DNA of 64,000 nt. It comes from Saprospiraceae bacterium. Lineage in GTDB: Bacteria; Bacteroidota; Bacteroidia; Chitinophagales; Saprospiraceae. Positions 28,178 to 38,791 of this stretch are shown in pieces. The translations under genes and the position numbers were made by a program. Below the pieces are notes generated by a model. The model ran no database searches. It worked only from the letters and a program-made list of their open reading frames with translations, and had not been told where the DNA came from. The stretch covers positions 1-64,000 of the forward strand of contig JADKBO010000021.1 in the NCBI GenBank assembly GCA_016715105.1, read 5' to 3'. How positions within the stretch are numbered: position 1 is the first letter of the stretch; each line of letters starts with the position of its first letter.

Positions 28178-28341
28178 CTAAGCGCGCTTAAATAAAGAAG
28201 CTACCAAGGAAATGACCAACAATACTGCAAATAGGAAAAATACAATTTTCGCTATGCCCGCGGCACCAGCGGCAATTCCTCAAATCCAAAAATTGCAGCA
28301 ATGATCGCAATTATAAAGAACCAAAGAGCTAAACGTAACAT
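28178..28341 (-). CDS. DUF1328 (YtjA-type) small membrane protein, frameshifted
   Basis: From the ATG at 28341 the frame reads MLRLALWFFIIAIIAAIFGF. After one missing base near 28278 (GGATTTGAGG for GGATTTGGAGG) it continues GIAAGAAGIAKIVFFLFAVL and ends KRA at 28178. This is the two-helix DUF1328 protein, about 54 residues, found widely and linked to envelope stress in some bacteria. It is too short and broken to appear as one open frame. Confidence 0.75.
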
Positions 28342-28510
28342 GATTATATATTTTAAAATTATTAAATGCTTTCTATTAAATAGTCTCAAATCATTCATTT
28401 GTTCAATTTCAGATTATTTTTAAGATTGATAAGACAATACTTATATATATAATTAAAATTGCAAAACATTGTGGAAGGTGCAAGGGTTATAACTTACGAG
28501 GCTACTAGAT

Positions 28511-29496
28511 TTGGATATAGGCTTCTCAAAATCATTCCGTAAACACTTAAAGCAATTATTTTTGAAAATAATTTTCACGGCTTTTTTATTCATTTTGACC
28601 ATCCTTCCTTTTAGTAAAAACAGAAGTTGGGTTTTCAGAATGCCCCTTTATCTGAGTCTTCAAGTGCTAGTTATCTCCTTAATTTACTTAGTTTATTGTA
28701 TCATCACTTTATCTGATTATTATGACTGGTTGCCTTTGGTAGTCCTGCTTTATGTGTTAACTATCCAACTCAAAAGGGTTTTGGGCTTTGCTTTAGACTT
28801 CAGAAGACAGGTACCGGATTATGATCCCTTAAAATTTTCATCCAATACCTTTTCATTGATTTCTTACAATGTCTATCAGGACAATGAAAAATATGACGAA
28901 GTTGTGTCCTATCTGAAATCTGTAAATTCCGACATTTTATTATTGATGGAAGTAGATGACGCTTGGGCACAGAAAATTAAAACGCTTGATTATTCATACG
29001 GGGTAAACGTTCCATTGGATAATACTTATGGTATGATTTTACTTTCAAAGTATCCCATCATTAAAAGTGAAATTTTGTATAGAGTGGAGAAAGATGTTCC
29101 ATCTATTGTAGCTGATACAAATTGGTGAAAAGGTAGTCCATTTTTGTACCGCACATCCCAGACCTCCAATTCCGCCTGAAAGTGATTCATCCATTCCGAA
29201 AGAATTGGAATTGATCCACCTTGCTAATTCAATAAAGTCTGTAACTCCTGATCACATCTTAGTGGTAGGTGATATGAATGACGTGCCTTGGAGTGCCAGC
29301 TCCAAAAAATTCAAAAGAACCACCAAACTCAAAGACCCTAGAATTGGGAGAGGATTATTTGGGACTTTCCCATCTTATTTCCCAATTATGATACCCATGG
29401 ATCATATATATTGTTCTTCGATTTTTCTGTAAAAGAATCAAAACTTTGAAGCCAATGGTTTCTGATCATTTACCCATCTTTGAATTTGGTCTTTAA
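28511..29496 (+). CDS. Endonuclease/exonuclease/phosphatase (EEP) family membrane protein, frameshifted
   Basis: The first frame (28511-29128) has three hydrophobic segments and then the start of an EEP domain (SLISYNVYQDNEKYDEVV, DILLLMEVD with the metal-binding Glu). Later frames supply TAHPRPP, HILVVGDMNDVPWS and VSDHLPIFEFGL, the remaining catalytic Asp/Asn and His motifs. At least two shifts near 29125 and 29430 are needed. The joined protein is about 325 residues. The TTG at 28511 is an uncertain start. The membrane part suggests a secreted-face enzyme acting on phosphodiesters, substrate unknown. Confidence 0.7.
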
Positions 29497-29582
29497 ATTA
29501 TCATATGTTTTTCAATAAAAATAAACTTTCTAATTAAAGTATTCAAACAAAGCCCAATACATAGACCTTTTCAAAAAAAAAT

Positions 29583-31369
29583 ATATGGAACTAAATACCT
29601 TGACTAACAATCAATTAGAACTAGGTGCTTCACCAAATGAAAATGGTGTTTACTTTCGAGTTTAGGCACCAAATGCCGAAAATGTATCCGTCGTTGGGGA
29701 ATTCAATGACTGGAAGGTCGAGCCAATGAGTTGTTTACAGAGGATGGACAGTATTGGAGCACTCAGGTAGAAAACCTTAAAGCTGGTACTGAATATAAAT
29801 ACGCCATCAAGACAAAATCTGGTGAAATTTATACCGAAATGATCCCAGAGCAATTTTATTGACCAACAGCTCTGGCAATTCTATTGTTTATGAAGATAAA
29901 TTTGACTGGGAAGATGACCAATTCAATTACCACCTATGAATGAGTTGATCATTTATAGAAATGCATATTGGCACTTTTCATGCAAAAACAAATGGTCAGC
30001 CAGGTGATTTTATTCTGCCATTGAAAAAATTGATCATTTAGTGAAAATTGGGATCAACTGTGTAGAAATAATGCCCGTAAATGAATTTGCGGGTGACTAT
30101 TCTTAGGGATATAATCCAGCGCATCCATTTGCAACAGAATCAGCTTACGGAGGACCTGATGCTTTCAAAGCATTTGTAAGCTTGTCATCAAAAGGGAATT
30201 GAGGTTATCCGATGTGGTTTTAATCATTTTGGCCATCATATGGACCTTTGGCAATTTGACGGCTGGTCTGGAAATGGTAAAGGGGGCATTTATTTTACAA
30301 TGATTGGAAGTCAACTACTCCCCTGGGGTGACAGCAGGCCTGATTATGGGAGACCAGAAAGGTCTTACATCCATGATAATGCCATGATGTGGTTACGTTT
30401 TCAGATGTGATGGTTTGAGGATGGACATGGTTCCATACATCAGAAATGTACATGGTGACGAGTCTTTCCAGATGCTTCTATGGAAGAAGGTTTTACTTTA
30501 TTAAAATGGATCAATGACTCTATTCATGCTGAATTTCCAATAAAATCACCATTGCTGAGGACTTACATGGCAATGATTTCATCACAAAAAGTACTGCTGA
30601 TGGTGGTTGTGGCTTTAGTGCACAATGGGACGCAGATTATGTACATCCTGTTCGGCAAATGCTAATCGCGGGAAATGATGAAAATCGAATTTGAAAAGAT
30701 TTTGCCACGCTATCCAGAAAATACAGCAATGATACATTTTAAGCGAATAATATATACACAGAATCACGACGAAGTTGCCAATGGGAGCGCGAGAATAACT
30801 ACGGAAGTTTGGCCAGATGATCCTCAAAATTATTATGCTGTCAATAAAGCGGCCTTAGGAATATGCCTTACACTCTCACTGCTCCGGGAATACCTATGCT
30901 GTTTCAAGGCCAAGAAATGTTGGAAGACCATTGGTTTGATGATCAAAACCCCATAGATTGGAAGTTATCAAAATTGAATGCTGGATTTGGCAACATGACC
31001 AAACATCTCACTGACTTGAGGGCAAATAGACATGGAAATACAAAAGGATTGACTGGTGGACATTTCCAGATCATACACTCAATATTGGGGATAAAGTGAT
31101 TGTTTTCCAAGATTTTATGAAGACCGGACCAAGACGGAGTTTTAGTCGTTTTTAATTTTCAAGTAAAGTTTTGACTTTATAGCTTTTAAAGTCCGGTGAC
31201 AAAGAAGGTGAACAAGTTTTTGTTTAGGGAATAAAAAATATCACAAAAGAATTCAGCCTGAGAAGGACCCACACTTCCTTGAAATCACCGAAAATGAGAT
31301 GGCCGAAGGATAAATTTTCACTTAAGTCCTTTTGATTGCCACATATTATGGGTAAAAAATAAAATCTAG
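29583..31369 (+). pseudogene. GH13 alpha-amylase/branching-enzyme-like gene, heavily disrupted
   Basis: Read across frames the product is about 595 residues: a CBM48-like start (ENGVYFRV, NAENVSVVGEFNDWK), then GH13 motifs EIMPVNEF, CDGLRMDM (nucleophile Asp), AEDLHG (acid Glu) and TESHDEVANG or NHDE-type Asp, PGIPMLFQGQEM, and a C-terminal PFDCHILWVKNKI. It would act on alpha-glucans such as glycogen. There are around ten frame shifts, and two TAG codons where the family has Trp (FRV-stop-APN and DYS-stop-GYNP). The TAGs argue for true decay or base-level errors beyond homopolymer indels. Confidence 0.75.
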
Positions 31370-31475
31370 TCGTTTCAACACATTTGAGAGAAATCTCAAT
31401 TTCCTTACATAAATCCATTAGTTTTAGAACAACTTTGCTGAATTAACCTTGATAACTATATATAAACATAAAACA

Positions 31476-32275
31476 ATGAGACTCATCAATCAAACGTGTT
31501 TGGTAACGGGATCGAGTTCTGGCATAGGAAAAGCCATCGCCCGTAAAATGGCCATGGAAGGAGCCAATGTGATCATCAATTACTACAGTGATAAAACTTT
31601 GCAGAAGAATTGGCTCATGATTTGGAAGAAATTTCTGTAGATAATGAGATGTTGGTCGTGAAGGGTGATGTTTCCAAACCAAAAGATGTAGAAAACATAT
31701 TCAAAAAAACGATTGATAAATTCGGTGCATTAGACATTTTGGTTTCCAATTCAGGCATTCAAATTGATGCCCCATCCCATGAATTAACACTTGAACAATG
31801 GAACCGTGTGATGGATGTAAATTTGACCGGGCAATTCCTTTGTGCTCAGGCGGCAATCAAAAGTTTTCTCATTCAAGGGATCAGACCAAATGTATCCAAG
31901 GCACTGGGAAAATCATCCACATGAGCAGTGTCCATGAAATCATTCCATGGGCTGGGCATTTGAATTATGCTTCGTCCAAAGGTGGCCTATTGATGTTGAT
32001 GAAATCTTTAGCATTGGAATATGGTAAAGACAAGATAAGAGTCAATAGCATTGCACCAGGGGCTATTCAAACGGCCATCAATGAAGAGGTTTGGTCGTCT
32101 AAAAAGGAATGGAAACTTATTGAAATTGATTCCATATGGTCGAATAGGCCAGGTTGAAGATGTTGCAAATGCAGCTGTGTGGCTTGCATCTGATGAAAGT
32201 GATTATGTGACAGGCACCACAATCTTTGTTGATGGAGGAATGTCATGCTATCCTGGGTTTCTTGACAATGGTTAA
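31476..32275 (+). CDS. SDR-family dehydrogenase (glucose 1-dehydrogenase-like), frameshifted
   Basis: From the ATG at 31476: TCLVTGSSSGIGKAIA (NAD(P)-binding TGxxxGIG), then after a shift GDVSKPKDVENIF and LVSNSGIQIDAP, then after a second shift near 31880 IIHMSSVHEI and NYASSKGG (catalytic Ser, Tyr and Lys), and after a third near 32105 IGQVEDVANAAVWLASDESDYVTGTTIFVDGGMS. The joined protein is about 265 residues, normal for the family. It would oxidise a sugar or similar alcohol. It sits next to the GH13 gene, so a carbohydrate role is plausible. Confidence 0.75.
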
Positions 32276-32345
32276 TATAATTTCAAGATTACCCACTATT
32301 AATTGTACCTTTACTAAAGGAATAACTTATAAACTTATCGTATTC

Positions 32346-32888
32346 ATGGAAGAAAATGAATCATTAAATATAGCGATCATTGATGACAATGAAGGTGACA
32401 TCATCATCATAAAGAAGCATTTACAAAAATATTTTCCAAACGCTGCTTTTGTGACGGCTGACTCCAAAAAAGCATTCGAGGAAAAAATTCAATGGATGGA
32501 ACCTCACATTGTGTTGAGCGATTACAACTTGCCAGATTGTACTGGATTGGATCTGCTTTTGTATACCAAACAACATTATCCCTCTGTACCTTTTGTATTT
32601 ATCACTGGCATGCTCAATGATGAAGAAAAAACTGCCGAAGTAATCTTAAATGGCGCTAATGGTTACATTTTAAAACAAAACGTAAGCACCGTAGGTCCAA
32701 AAGTGGCAGATACTTTATTCAAAAATAAAGCTATGGTTTCAGAAAATGACCTCAAAAGGAGGAAAATGGACGAGTTATCTATGGGCATCGACAAGTTGAA
32801 GCAATACATAACTGACCAAAAAGACCATTCAGAACTATTAAAAATCGTCACTGAATTGGAATCAGGAATTCAGTTTTTAAAATTTTAG
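32346..32888 (+). CDS. Response regulator with C-terminal helical extension
   Basis: The ATG at 32346 gives a clean receiver domain: IIDDNEGD (acidic pair), VLSDYNLP (phospho-Asp), VFITGML and ILKQN (Thr and Lys). About 60 further residues form a predicted coiled coil (LSMGIDKLKQYI), with no DNA-binding domain. Total length is 180 residues. It is followed by a histidine kinase gene 22 bases downstream and a CheY-like gene after that. It resembles the degenerate receiver at 42365. Confidence 0.85.
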   Translation: MEENESLNIAIIDDNEGDIIIIKKHLQKYFPNAAFVTADSKKAFEEKIQWMEPHIVLSDYNLPDCTGLDLLLYTKQHYPSVPFVFITGMLNDEEKTAEVILNGANGYILKQNVSTVGPKVADTLFKNKAMVSENDLKRRKMDELSMGIDKLKQYITDQKDHSELLKIVTELESGIQFLKF

Positions 32889-32910
32889 TCAATTGTAATT
32901 TTTTATTATT

Positions 32911-34341
32911 GTGAAAGAAACATTAGCAAGAGAAAAAAACGTCCTCAACTCCACTTTTTTCACTATTTTTTCTTTAGTTGCACTCCTTTCCGCCATCCTA
33001 TTATTATCCTTTGTAGAAAATCACAATTTCAATAAATGGAGGTTATCCCATAATATCAATTATCTTTTATATGATTATTTTGGTTTGATTCAAGACGCAG
33101 AGACAGGCCAAAGGGGATATGCCTTGACCAATGATGAGACATATTTAGAGCCTTATTATACAGCACTTTCAAAAATTAAGGAGAAAGAGCAAGAAATAAC
33201 CTTGGCCATCGGTGAAGATGTGGATCGTTCTAGGCAATTCAAACAAATACTTGCTTTAAAAGAAATAAAAATTCAGGAGCTCATTCATACCATTTCCTTG
33301 ATGAAACTTGATAAAAGAAAGGAAGCTTTGGACATCATCAATTCCAATACAGGTTTGACAAATATGACCCAAATCCGCTTGCTCATTGGCGACTTCAAAA
33401 CCCAAGAAAGATTGAGAACTTCCCAAACAAGAGAAACCTACTCACGATATAAAAATATAATTTATATCTTGTTTGTAGTAGCTTTAATTGTCACTGGATT
33501 CAATTATTATAATTTGAGAGGCCAAATTACCCCATTGATTACACATCTCAAAAATGTGAATAGCAACCTCCAAAAAACAGTAAACGAGAAAGAGTCAGAA
33601 ATCCAGGAAAGAATGAGGGTGGCCGGAGAAAACGCCAAATTACTTCTTCATTTAAATCAAAAAAACCAAGAGCTCAATCACTTTGCCTACATAGCTAGCC
33701 ACGATTTACAAGAGCCTTTACGCACGATCAAAAACTTTATTCATCTTTATGAAGAGGAGTATGGCGACAATCTCAACGAAGAAGCAAAATCCTATTTTGA
33801 TTTTATCACCAAGGCCAGCACCAGAATGTCCAAACTTATCCATGGTTTGTTGTTGTATTCCAAGATTGGTTCTTCAGCTTCATTTTCAAAAAATGACGTC
33901 AACCAATTGATAGAAGAAGCCAAAGAGAACTTAAATACACTGTTGGAAGAAAGAAATGTCATTATTGAAGTAGAAGATTTACCCACTATTGATGTTTACA
34001 AAATCGAAATGGAACAACTTTTCCAAAATCTTATACAAAATGCAATAAAATTCTGTCCTGGTAAACAACCTCACATCAAAATTGGTTATAAAGATTTACC
34101 AAATGAGTATGAGTTTTTTGTTTCTGACAATGGTATAGGAATGGACCAAAAAGATATACAAAAAATATTTAATATGTTTGCAAGGCTCCACAATGAGAAG
34201 GAATACGCAGGGCAAGGTATTGGTTTAGCATTTTGCAAAAAAATTGCAGAGCTTCATGGAGGTAAAATCAGCGTAGAAAGTCAATTGAATAAAGGAACTA
34301 CATTTTATATAACCATATCCAAAAATGTGGAGCATGTTTAA
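32911..34341 (+). CDS. CHASE3 sensor histidine kinase
   Basis: The start is a GTG. The order is: membrane segment (residues about 12-32), CHASE3 sensor domain (YFGLIQDAETGQRGYALTND), a second membrane segment (about 185-205), coiled coil, HisKA with H in YIASHDLQEPL, and an ATPase domain (FQNLIQNAIKFCPG, SDNGIGMD, GQGIGLAFCKKIAELHGG). At 476 residues it resembles phytochrome-type kinases with periplasmic CHASE3 input. It overlaps the next gene by 17 bases, so kinase and receiver are translationally coupled. Confidence 0.9.
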   Translation: MKETLAREKNVLNSTFFTIFSLVALLSAILLLSFVENHNFNKWRLSHNINYLLYDYFGLIQDAETGQRGYALTNDETYLEPYYTALSKIKEKEQEITLAIGEDVDRSRQFKQILALKEIKIQELIHTISLMKLDKRKEALDIINSNTGLTNMTQIRLLIGDFKTQERLRTSQTRETYSRYKNIIYILFVVALIVTGFNYYNLRGQITPLITHLKNVNSNLQKTVNEKESEIQERMRVAGENAKLLLHLNQKNQELNHFAYIASHDLQEPLRTIKNFIHLYEEEYGDNLNEEAKSYFDFITKASTRMSKLIHGLLLYSKIGSSASFSKNDVNQLIEEAKENLNTLLEERNVIIEVEDLPTIDVYKIEMEQLFQNLIQNAIKFCPGKQPHIKIGYKDLPNEYEFFVSDNGIGMDQKDIQKIFNMFARLHNEKEYAGQGIGLAFCKKIAELHGGKISVESQLNKGTTFYITISKNVEHV

Positions 34342-34765
34342 AAAATTACAAAAAGTATTGCTTGTAGATGATTCAGAATCAGATAATTATATTCATGCAA
34401 GAAAGATTGCAAAAGCTGATGTGACTGATGAAATCATTGTAAAATATAGTGGGATAGAAGCATTGGACTACCTATGTAATAAAAATAGCGAAGAAGATTA
34501 TCCTAGACCACAATTGATTTTTCTAGACATCAATATGCCTGGTATGAATGGTTGGGAATTTATGGAAGCTTACGACCAAATAGAGGACAAAATGAAAGCA
34601 AATGTTGTCATAACCATGCTCACTACTTCTATTGCAGACTCCGATAAAGAACTAGCTATGAAACGTAGTGACATCAATGCCTATGAAAACAAACCATTGA
34701 CAGAAAAAAAACTTTGGAATATTCTGGAGAAATTTTTTCCTGAACGGTTTGTGGACGAAAAATAA
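34325..34765 (+). CDS. CheY/Rcp1-like response regulator
   Basis: The 146-residue product is a stand-alone receiver: LLVDDSESD, LIFLDINMPGMNGWEF (phospho-Asp), MLTTSI and YENKPLTEKKL (Thr and Lys switch residues). There is no output domain, so it probably works by protein contact or phosphotransfer. It overlaps the end of the CHASE3 kinase gene, which is its likely partner. An internal ATG four codons in (MFKKLQK) is an alternative start. Confidence 0.9.
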   Translation: MWSMFKKLQKVLLVDDSESDNYIHARKIAKADVTDEIIVKYSGIEALDYLCNKNSEEDYPRPQLIFLDINMPGMNGWEFMEAYDQIEDKMKANVVITMLTTSIADSDKELAMKRSDINAYENKPLTEKKLWNILEKFFPERFVDEK

Positions 34766-34804
34766 GATTTAGGCCAGGTCATTGTCTTGAAAAGTATAAA
34801 ACAA

Positions 34805-37127
34805 TCATTGCAGTGCAGAGCTTACAAAGATATTTTTACTTTGTTTGATGTGTACAGTACCAAAGATCAAAGTCAATAATCCCAAAAATATAACAGCCCA
34901 TGTTCCCATGCTAGGAATAGCCTGCTCAGGAGGTAAGATATCTTGTAGAGGCAATAAGAAAATTTCGGATGGATTCCCTGAAGAATTTCCCTCAAATATT
35001 AAATTTTGTCCATTTATGATGAAAGCTCCAATTTCGTTATTAGAACAATTGTTGATATCAAACCTTTGTAAATCAGAAAGTCTCAACACAACAATATTAG
35101 TTTGATTGCAACTACTTTCCTCCCAAAAAAGTAAATCTCCTTCCAATTTTGGATTATCATTTTGTATTTCATCATTGGTCACTGTAATTTTATTGAGGGT
35201 TTCAAGATCTAAAATTGCAATTTCGTTGTCTGCAGAAAAATCACCTTCTTCCCAAACTAATCGGTTAGAATTATAAGAAACTCGCCCATCTGGTCCTTCA
35301 TTATCAGAAACGATCAACGAATTACCAGCTTCTATGATGTTATAAAGAAATATATCCGAATCTGAATTTATTGGGTCAACTCCTTGCCAATATACATAAA
35401 CACTATCTATATGCAAGCTGGTAACTGATGATGAAATACCTAACGTAATATTTAAAAAATTAGCTGGAATCGCAGCTTGATTGGCATCAAACAGAAAAAT
35501 ATCTATAGCTCCAGGTGATTGCAATGTCCAAACAACATAATGGCCATCGACATCAGGGTCATATTGAGATTCTGTATCATTGGTAATATCTGTAACTGTA
35601 CCCGTCGAAATATTGTATAAATAAATATCAGTATCGGTCTCCATCAATACCTTCCCAAACAACAAAATTGCCTGATATTTTAGGGTCATCTTCGTTTCCT
35701 ACTCTATTTGAAATGTTGATGATTGGGCCGTTTGTAGATATTCTGTACAACAATATTTCATCATCAAAAGCATCATTATTATGTTCCCAAACTACATAAT
35801 CGCCAGATATCTCAGGATTACGATCGAAGTTTGAAGCATTGTTGGAAATATTTGCAACCGTTCCATCAGTTAAATTGTAAAGAAATATTTCAGAATCATT
35901 GCCATCATTGCCGCTCCATACAATATACGAACCATCTGATTGTGGTTGATTATCAGCATTCGGCAAATTATTGCTGATATTGGTAGCATTCAAACAATTT
36001 GCTGATTGCTCATCGAACAAAAAGTATTTTATGTTGGTGGGACCTCCTGATACATCTAAACATTCCCAAGAAATGATGTTTCCCGAAATTGTTGGAAAAT
36101 AATCATCCTTTTCTGAGCAATTAGATATATTTTCATATTGTCTTGTAATTAAGTTTATGAGATATACCTCTGATTCTGAACAATTGGTAGTCACAGTAAA
36201 CACGGCAAAATTATTATTAATATTTGCTCCAGATTGATCCTCACCTATGTCATTGATCATGAATGTGTTACTGGTAGAAATCTGATACCCTTCCAAAGAA
36301 ATTCCTCCATCATTTTTTTCCCACATAACAAAATCTCCATTGACAACAGGCTTAAATTCATCAGTTAATGAATTTGTTAAATTCATAGGCGCACCTGCGT
36401 TCTCAATCAAGTGTAAATAAATATCATTTGTAAAATTCATGTTATTTTCAGCAGCCCAAACAACCGAGTTTCCATCCAATCTAAAATATCCAGCCACAGG
36501 TGATAAACCAGGATTTATCACAACAAAATTGGCAGGAATCGGAGCTTGATCCAATTGGAATAAAAGCAAATCGTCACTCCTCCTCCATAAGATATTATTA
36601 CCTGAAACCTGTGGATCAACATCTTGTATTACGTCATTTGTGAGATTGAGAATCACCTCATCTTGAATATTATACATAAATATATCTGTAGACATTCCGC
36701 TGATGGCTTCCCAGACTACTTTATTTCCATCAATTTGTGGGTCATCATCATTATTGGGTGTGTTGCTTATATTGATTGCTGGCCCATTTGTTGAAATTTT
36801 ATACAAAGAAATTTCATCAAAACCTATATTGAATGATTCTTCCCAAACTATGTAATCACCTGAAATTTTTGGATTTCTAGGAAATGTTCCTTCTTCAGAG
36901 ACTTGGATTGTTGCTTCTGTTACCAAATTATATAAAAAAATACGTCTGGTACCTGCGTCATTATTTTCATAAACTATATAATTCCCGTCTTGGTCGTGTT
37001 TTGAATTTGAAGAATTTCCAGTTCTCTCCATGGAAACGCCATTACTGCATATTTGTGCGTAAATTGGTTGATTGATGTGGATAAGGGTCAATAATAAGAA
37101 AGCGTAATAAAATTGAGATACTTGCAT
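34805..37127 (-). CDS. Large secreted TolB-like repeat protein with IPTL-CTERM-like tail, frameshifted
   Basis: The ATG at 37127 gives a signal peptide (QVSQFYYAFLLLTLI to YAQ). The body has about 16 repeats of 40-55 residues with the pattern GxYVVWE...DIFLYNI, as in TolB-type beta-propellers. One indel near 35640 (GGAGACCGATAC) splits it; both frames carry the same repeats. The C-terminus reads AIPSMGTWAVIFLGLLTLIFG followed by KQSK, matching an IPTL-CTERM anchor: a Pro-rich signal, one membrane helix, then basic residues. The product is about 770 residues and probably envelope-anchored. It is convergent with the CheY-like gene. Confidence 0.75.
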
Positions 37128-37520
37128 AGTTGGTCTTTTAGCATTACAAATATACAAAGCTACTCCATAGTATATTCCATCAAACCTATTTTACAAGCGT
37201 ATAATGCCCAATTTTAACATAAAAATCCAATGATTCTATTGAAATAATGCCAATTTCACAAATTTACCACTTGGCAATACATGCAATTTAAATCACAATG
37301 ATTTTGAAATTAGTCAATTTTAAGCTAAGAACATGAAATGCATATAAAATTTGGATTATCAATAATTTATATTCTATATCCATATTGACTTATTAGCCCT
37401 CCCTTAAAAAAAAGTGGCGAGATAAACACAATCATTTATCCCACACTTCAAAAAAAATTTATACAATTAAAGACTTACTTTCAGTTCATCTTTACTTTCT
37501 TCATACACTTCTAAGGCTTA
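37128..37520. other. AT-rich gap without a gene
   Basis: I see no coding sequence or strong hairpin. It should contain the promoter of the repeat-protein gene near 37130-37250, but no clear element stands out. Confidence 0.4.
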
Positions 37521-37952
37521 CTACAGCCTTAGCCATTTTAAATAATTGAAAACTTTCCAATCGGGGCTATCCCAATATTCTGCTTCAGTGGGTACAAATT
37601 TAATTAGTCCCAAATTTGGACTATTAGGCCCATCTGGAAACCAAGCCTTGGAGAAGAAATTAAATAATTGCTCCTTTTTAATAGGGTCTAAAACTTCATA
37701 AGCATGTCCCTTTATATTTAAAAAGGTATCATCACTGGGAATGGAATATGATAAAATTACTTCAGAATCACTATTCAAATCATCCACCTTTGTGGAATGG
37801 GAATCTGTAAAAAACCAAATGTTCCCATTTTCATCATAAGAATTGGTGGCCATTGGTCTTATTTTTATTTCACCTTCGTCAGATTTAGTTATAAACATAC
37901 AGGTCCTCATTTTATCAATAATGTTTTTCACTTTATCATGTTGTGCGTTCAT
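37521..37952 (-). CDS. Pyridoxamine 5'-phosphate oxidase-like FMN-binding stress protein
   Basis: The 143-residue product has the split-barrel flavin fold of general stress protein 26: an N-terminal helix, TCMFITKSDEGEIKIRPMAT, GNIWFFTDSHSTKVDDL, VILSYSIPSDDTFLNIKGHAYEV and AKAWFPDGP, then PTEAEYWDSP. Family members bind FMN or F420 and are often stress-induced; the reaction is not known. It is intact and monocistronic. A weak sigma-54-like sequence lies 71 bases upstream. Confidence 0.85.
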   Translation of the reverse strand: MNAQHDKVKNIIDKMRTCMFITKSDEGEIKIRPMATNSYDENGNIWFFTDSHSTKVDDLNSDSEVILSYSIPSDDTFLNIKGHAYEVLDPIKKEQLFNFFSKAWFPDGPNSPNLGLIKFVPTEAEYWDSPDWKVFNYLKWLRL

Positions 37953-38022
37953 AGTTTGCGCTTTTATTTATTATTAGAGCGATTAAAAGAATGATTTTGT
38001 TCAATTTACATAATCTTATAAA

Positions 38023-38037
38023 ACCATAAATATGCCA
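38023..38037 (-). promoter_or_regulatory. Weak sigma-54-like promoter upstream of the FMN stress protein gene
   Basis: On the minus strand TGGCATATTTATGGT has a full -24 half but TGGT instead of TTGC at -12. It lies between the previous gene's terminator and the ATG at 37952. No TAnnTTTG element was seen there instead. Confidence 0.3.
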
Positions 38038-38044
38038 ACAAAAA

Positions 38045-38080
38045 AGCGAATCTGTAAGGCTTAAACCTTCCAAATTCGCT
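38045..38080 (-). terminator. Terminator of the OMP gene at 38145
   Basis: AGCGAAT and ATTCGCT close a stem with inner pairing AAGG/CCTT. On the minus strand it is followed by TTTTTTG. It lies 65 bases after the restored stop codon. Confidence 0.75.
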
Positions 38081-38144
38081 CAATCGTTAAATATTTAAAC
38101 TTTTGAAATAAATGCTTTGCCATTTAAGTCTTTATCGCAATTAT

Positions 38145-38724
38145 TTAGATCCCATAAGCCAAACCAATATTGAATCCTACGGTTCTATTTTTAAGATCAT
38201 TGATACCCAAAACATTAGTGTTAGCCAAATTTGTCAAACCTAGATCTGCTCTCAAATCCACATTCAACCAAAGTCTAGAACCAACTCGATAATTAAATCC
38301 TCAACCACCCCATGGCCCCAATATCAAAACTACTGTAACTAGGTTTGACATCAACGTTATTTGTCTTGGCGCTCATTAAAAACCCTGGAGAAAATCCCAA
38401 TTCCAATCGTGGTCTGAATGCATCTCCCAATTTGTTGAAAAAGAATTTATACAAAACTGGAACCTTTACATAATTGAGATCCACTTCGAATTCGATTTAA
38501 ACTTCTGTTGGAATACAACAAATCTACTCAATACCCGACATTTCATTGAGGCTATAGGTTGAGGTAAGGCCAAAAACCAAACCTGGATTAACGTCTGTAT
38601 TTTCACTATTCACATTGGCAAAATTGATCCCAATTTTAGGGCCTAAAGAAAAATTATCATTGGATTGTGCGCTTAAACTCAATCCACAAAATGCAATTAC
38701 GCAAGCAAAAAATAGTTGTTTCAT
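38145..38724 (-). CDS. Outer-membrane beta-barrel protein (PorT-like), frameshifted
   Basis: The first frame (38724-38524) has a signal peptide (FFACVIAFCGLSLSAQ) and the barrel start SLGPKIGINFANV. Later frames supply LNYVKVPVLYKFFFNK, LELGFSPGFLMSAK and, after another shift, FNIGLAYGI ending at 38145. The whole is about 190 residues, with shifts near 38500-38520 and 38300. This is the small OMP_b-brl family common in Bacteroidota; the role is structural or unknown. Confidence 0.7.
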
Positions 38725-38791
38725 AATAATTTGATTAAATGAAATTAATGGTAATGATTGGTGATAAAATCACCTCAATCAATGTAATTGG

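Noticed and set aside
29660..30110. TAG read as Trp or another amino acid (stop-codon reassignment)
   Set aside because: Other genes, for example the response regulator at 32346, end in TAG at the expected place, and the GH13 gene is broken in many other ways.
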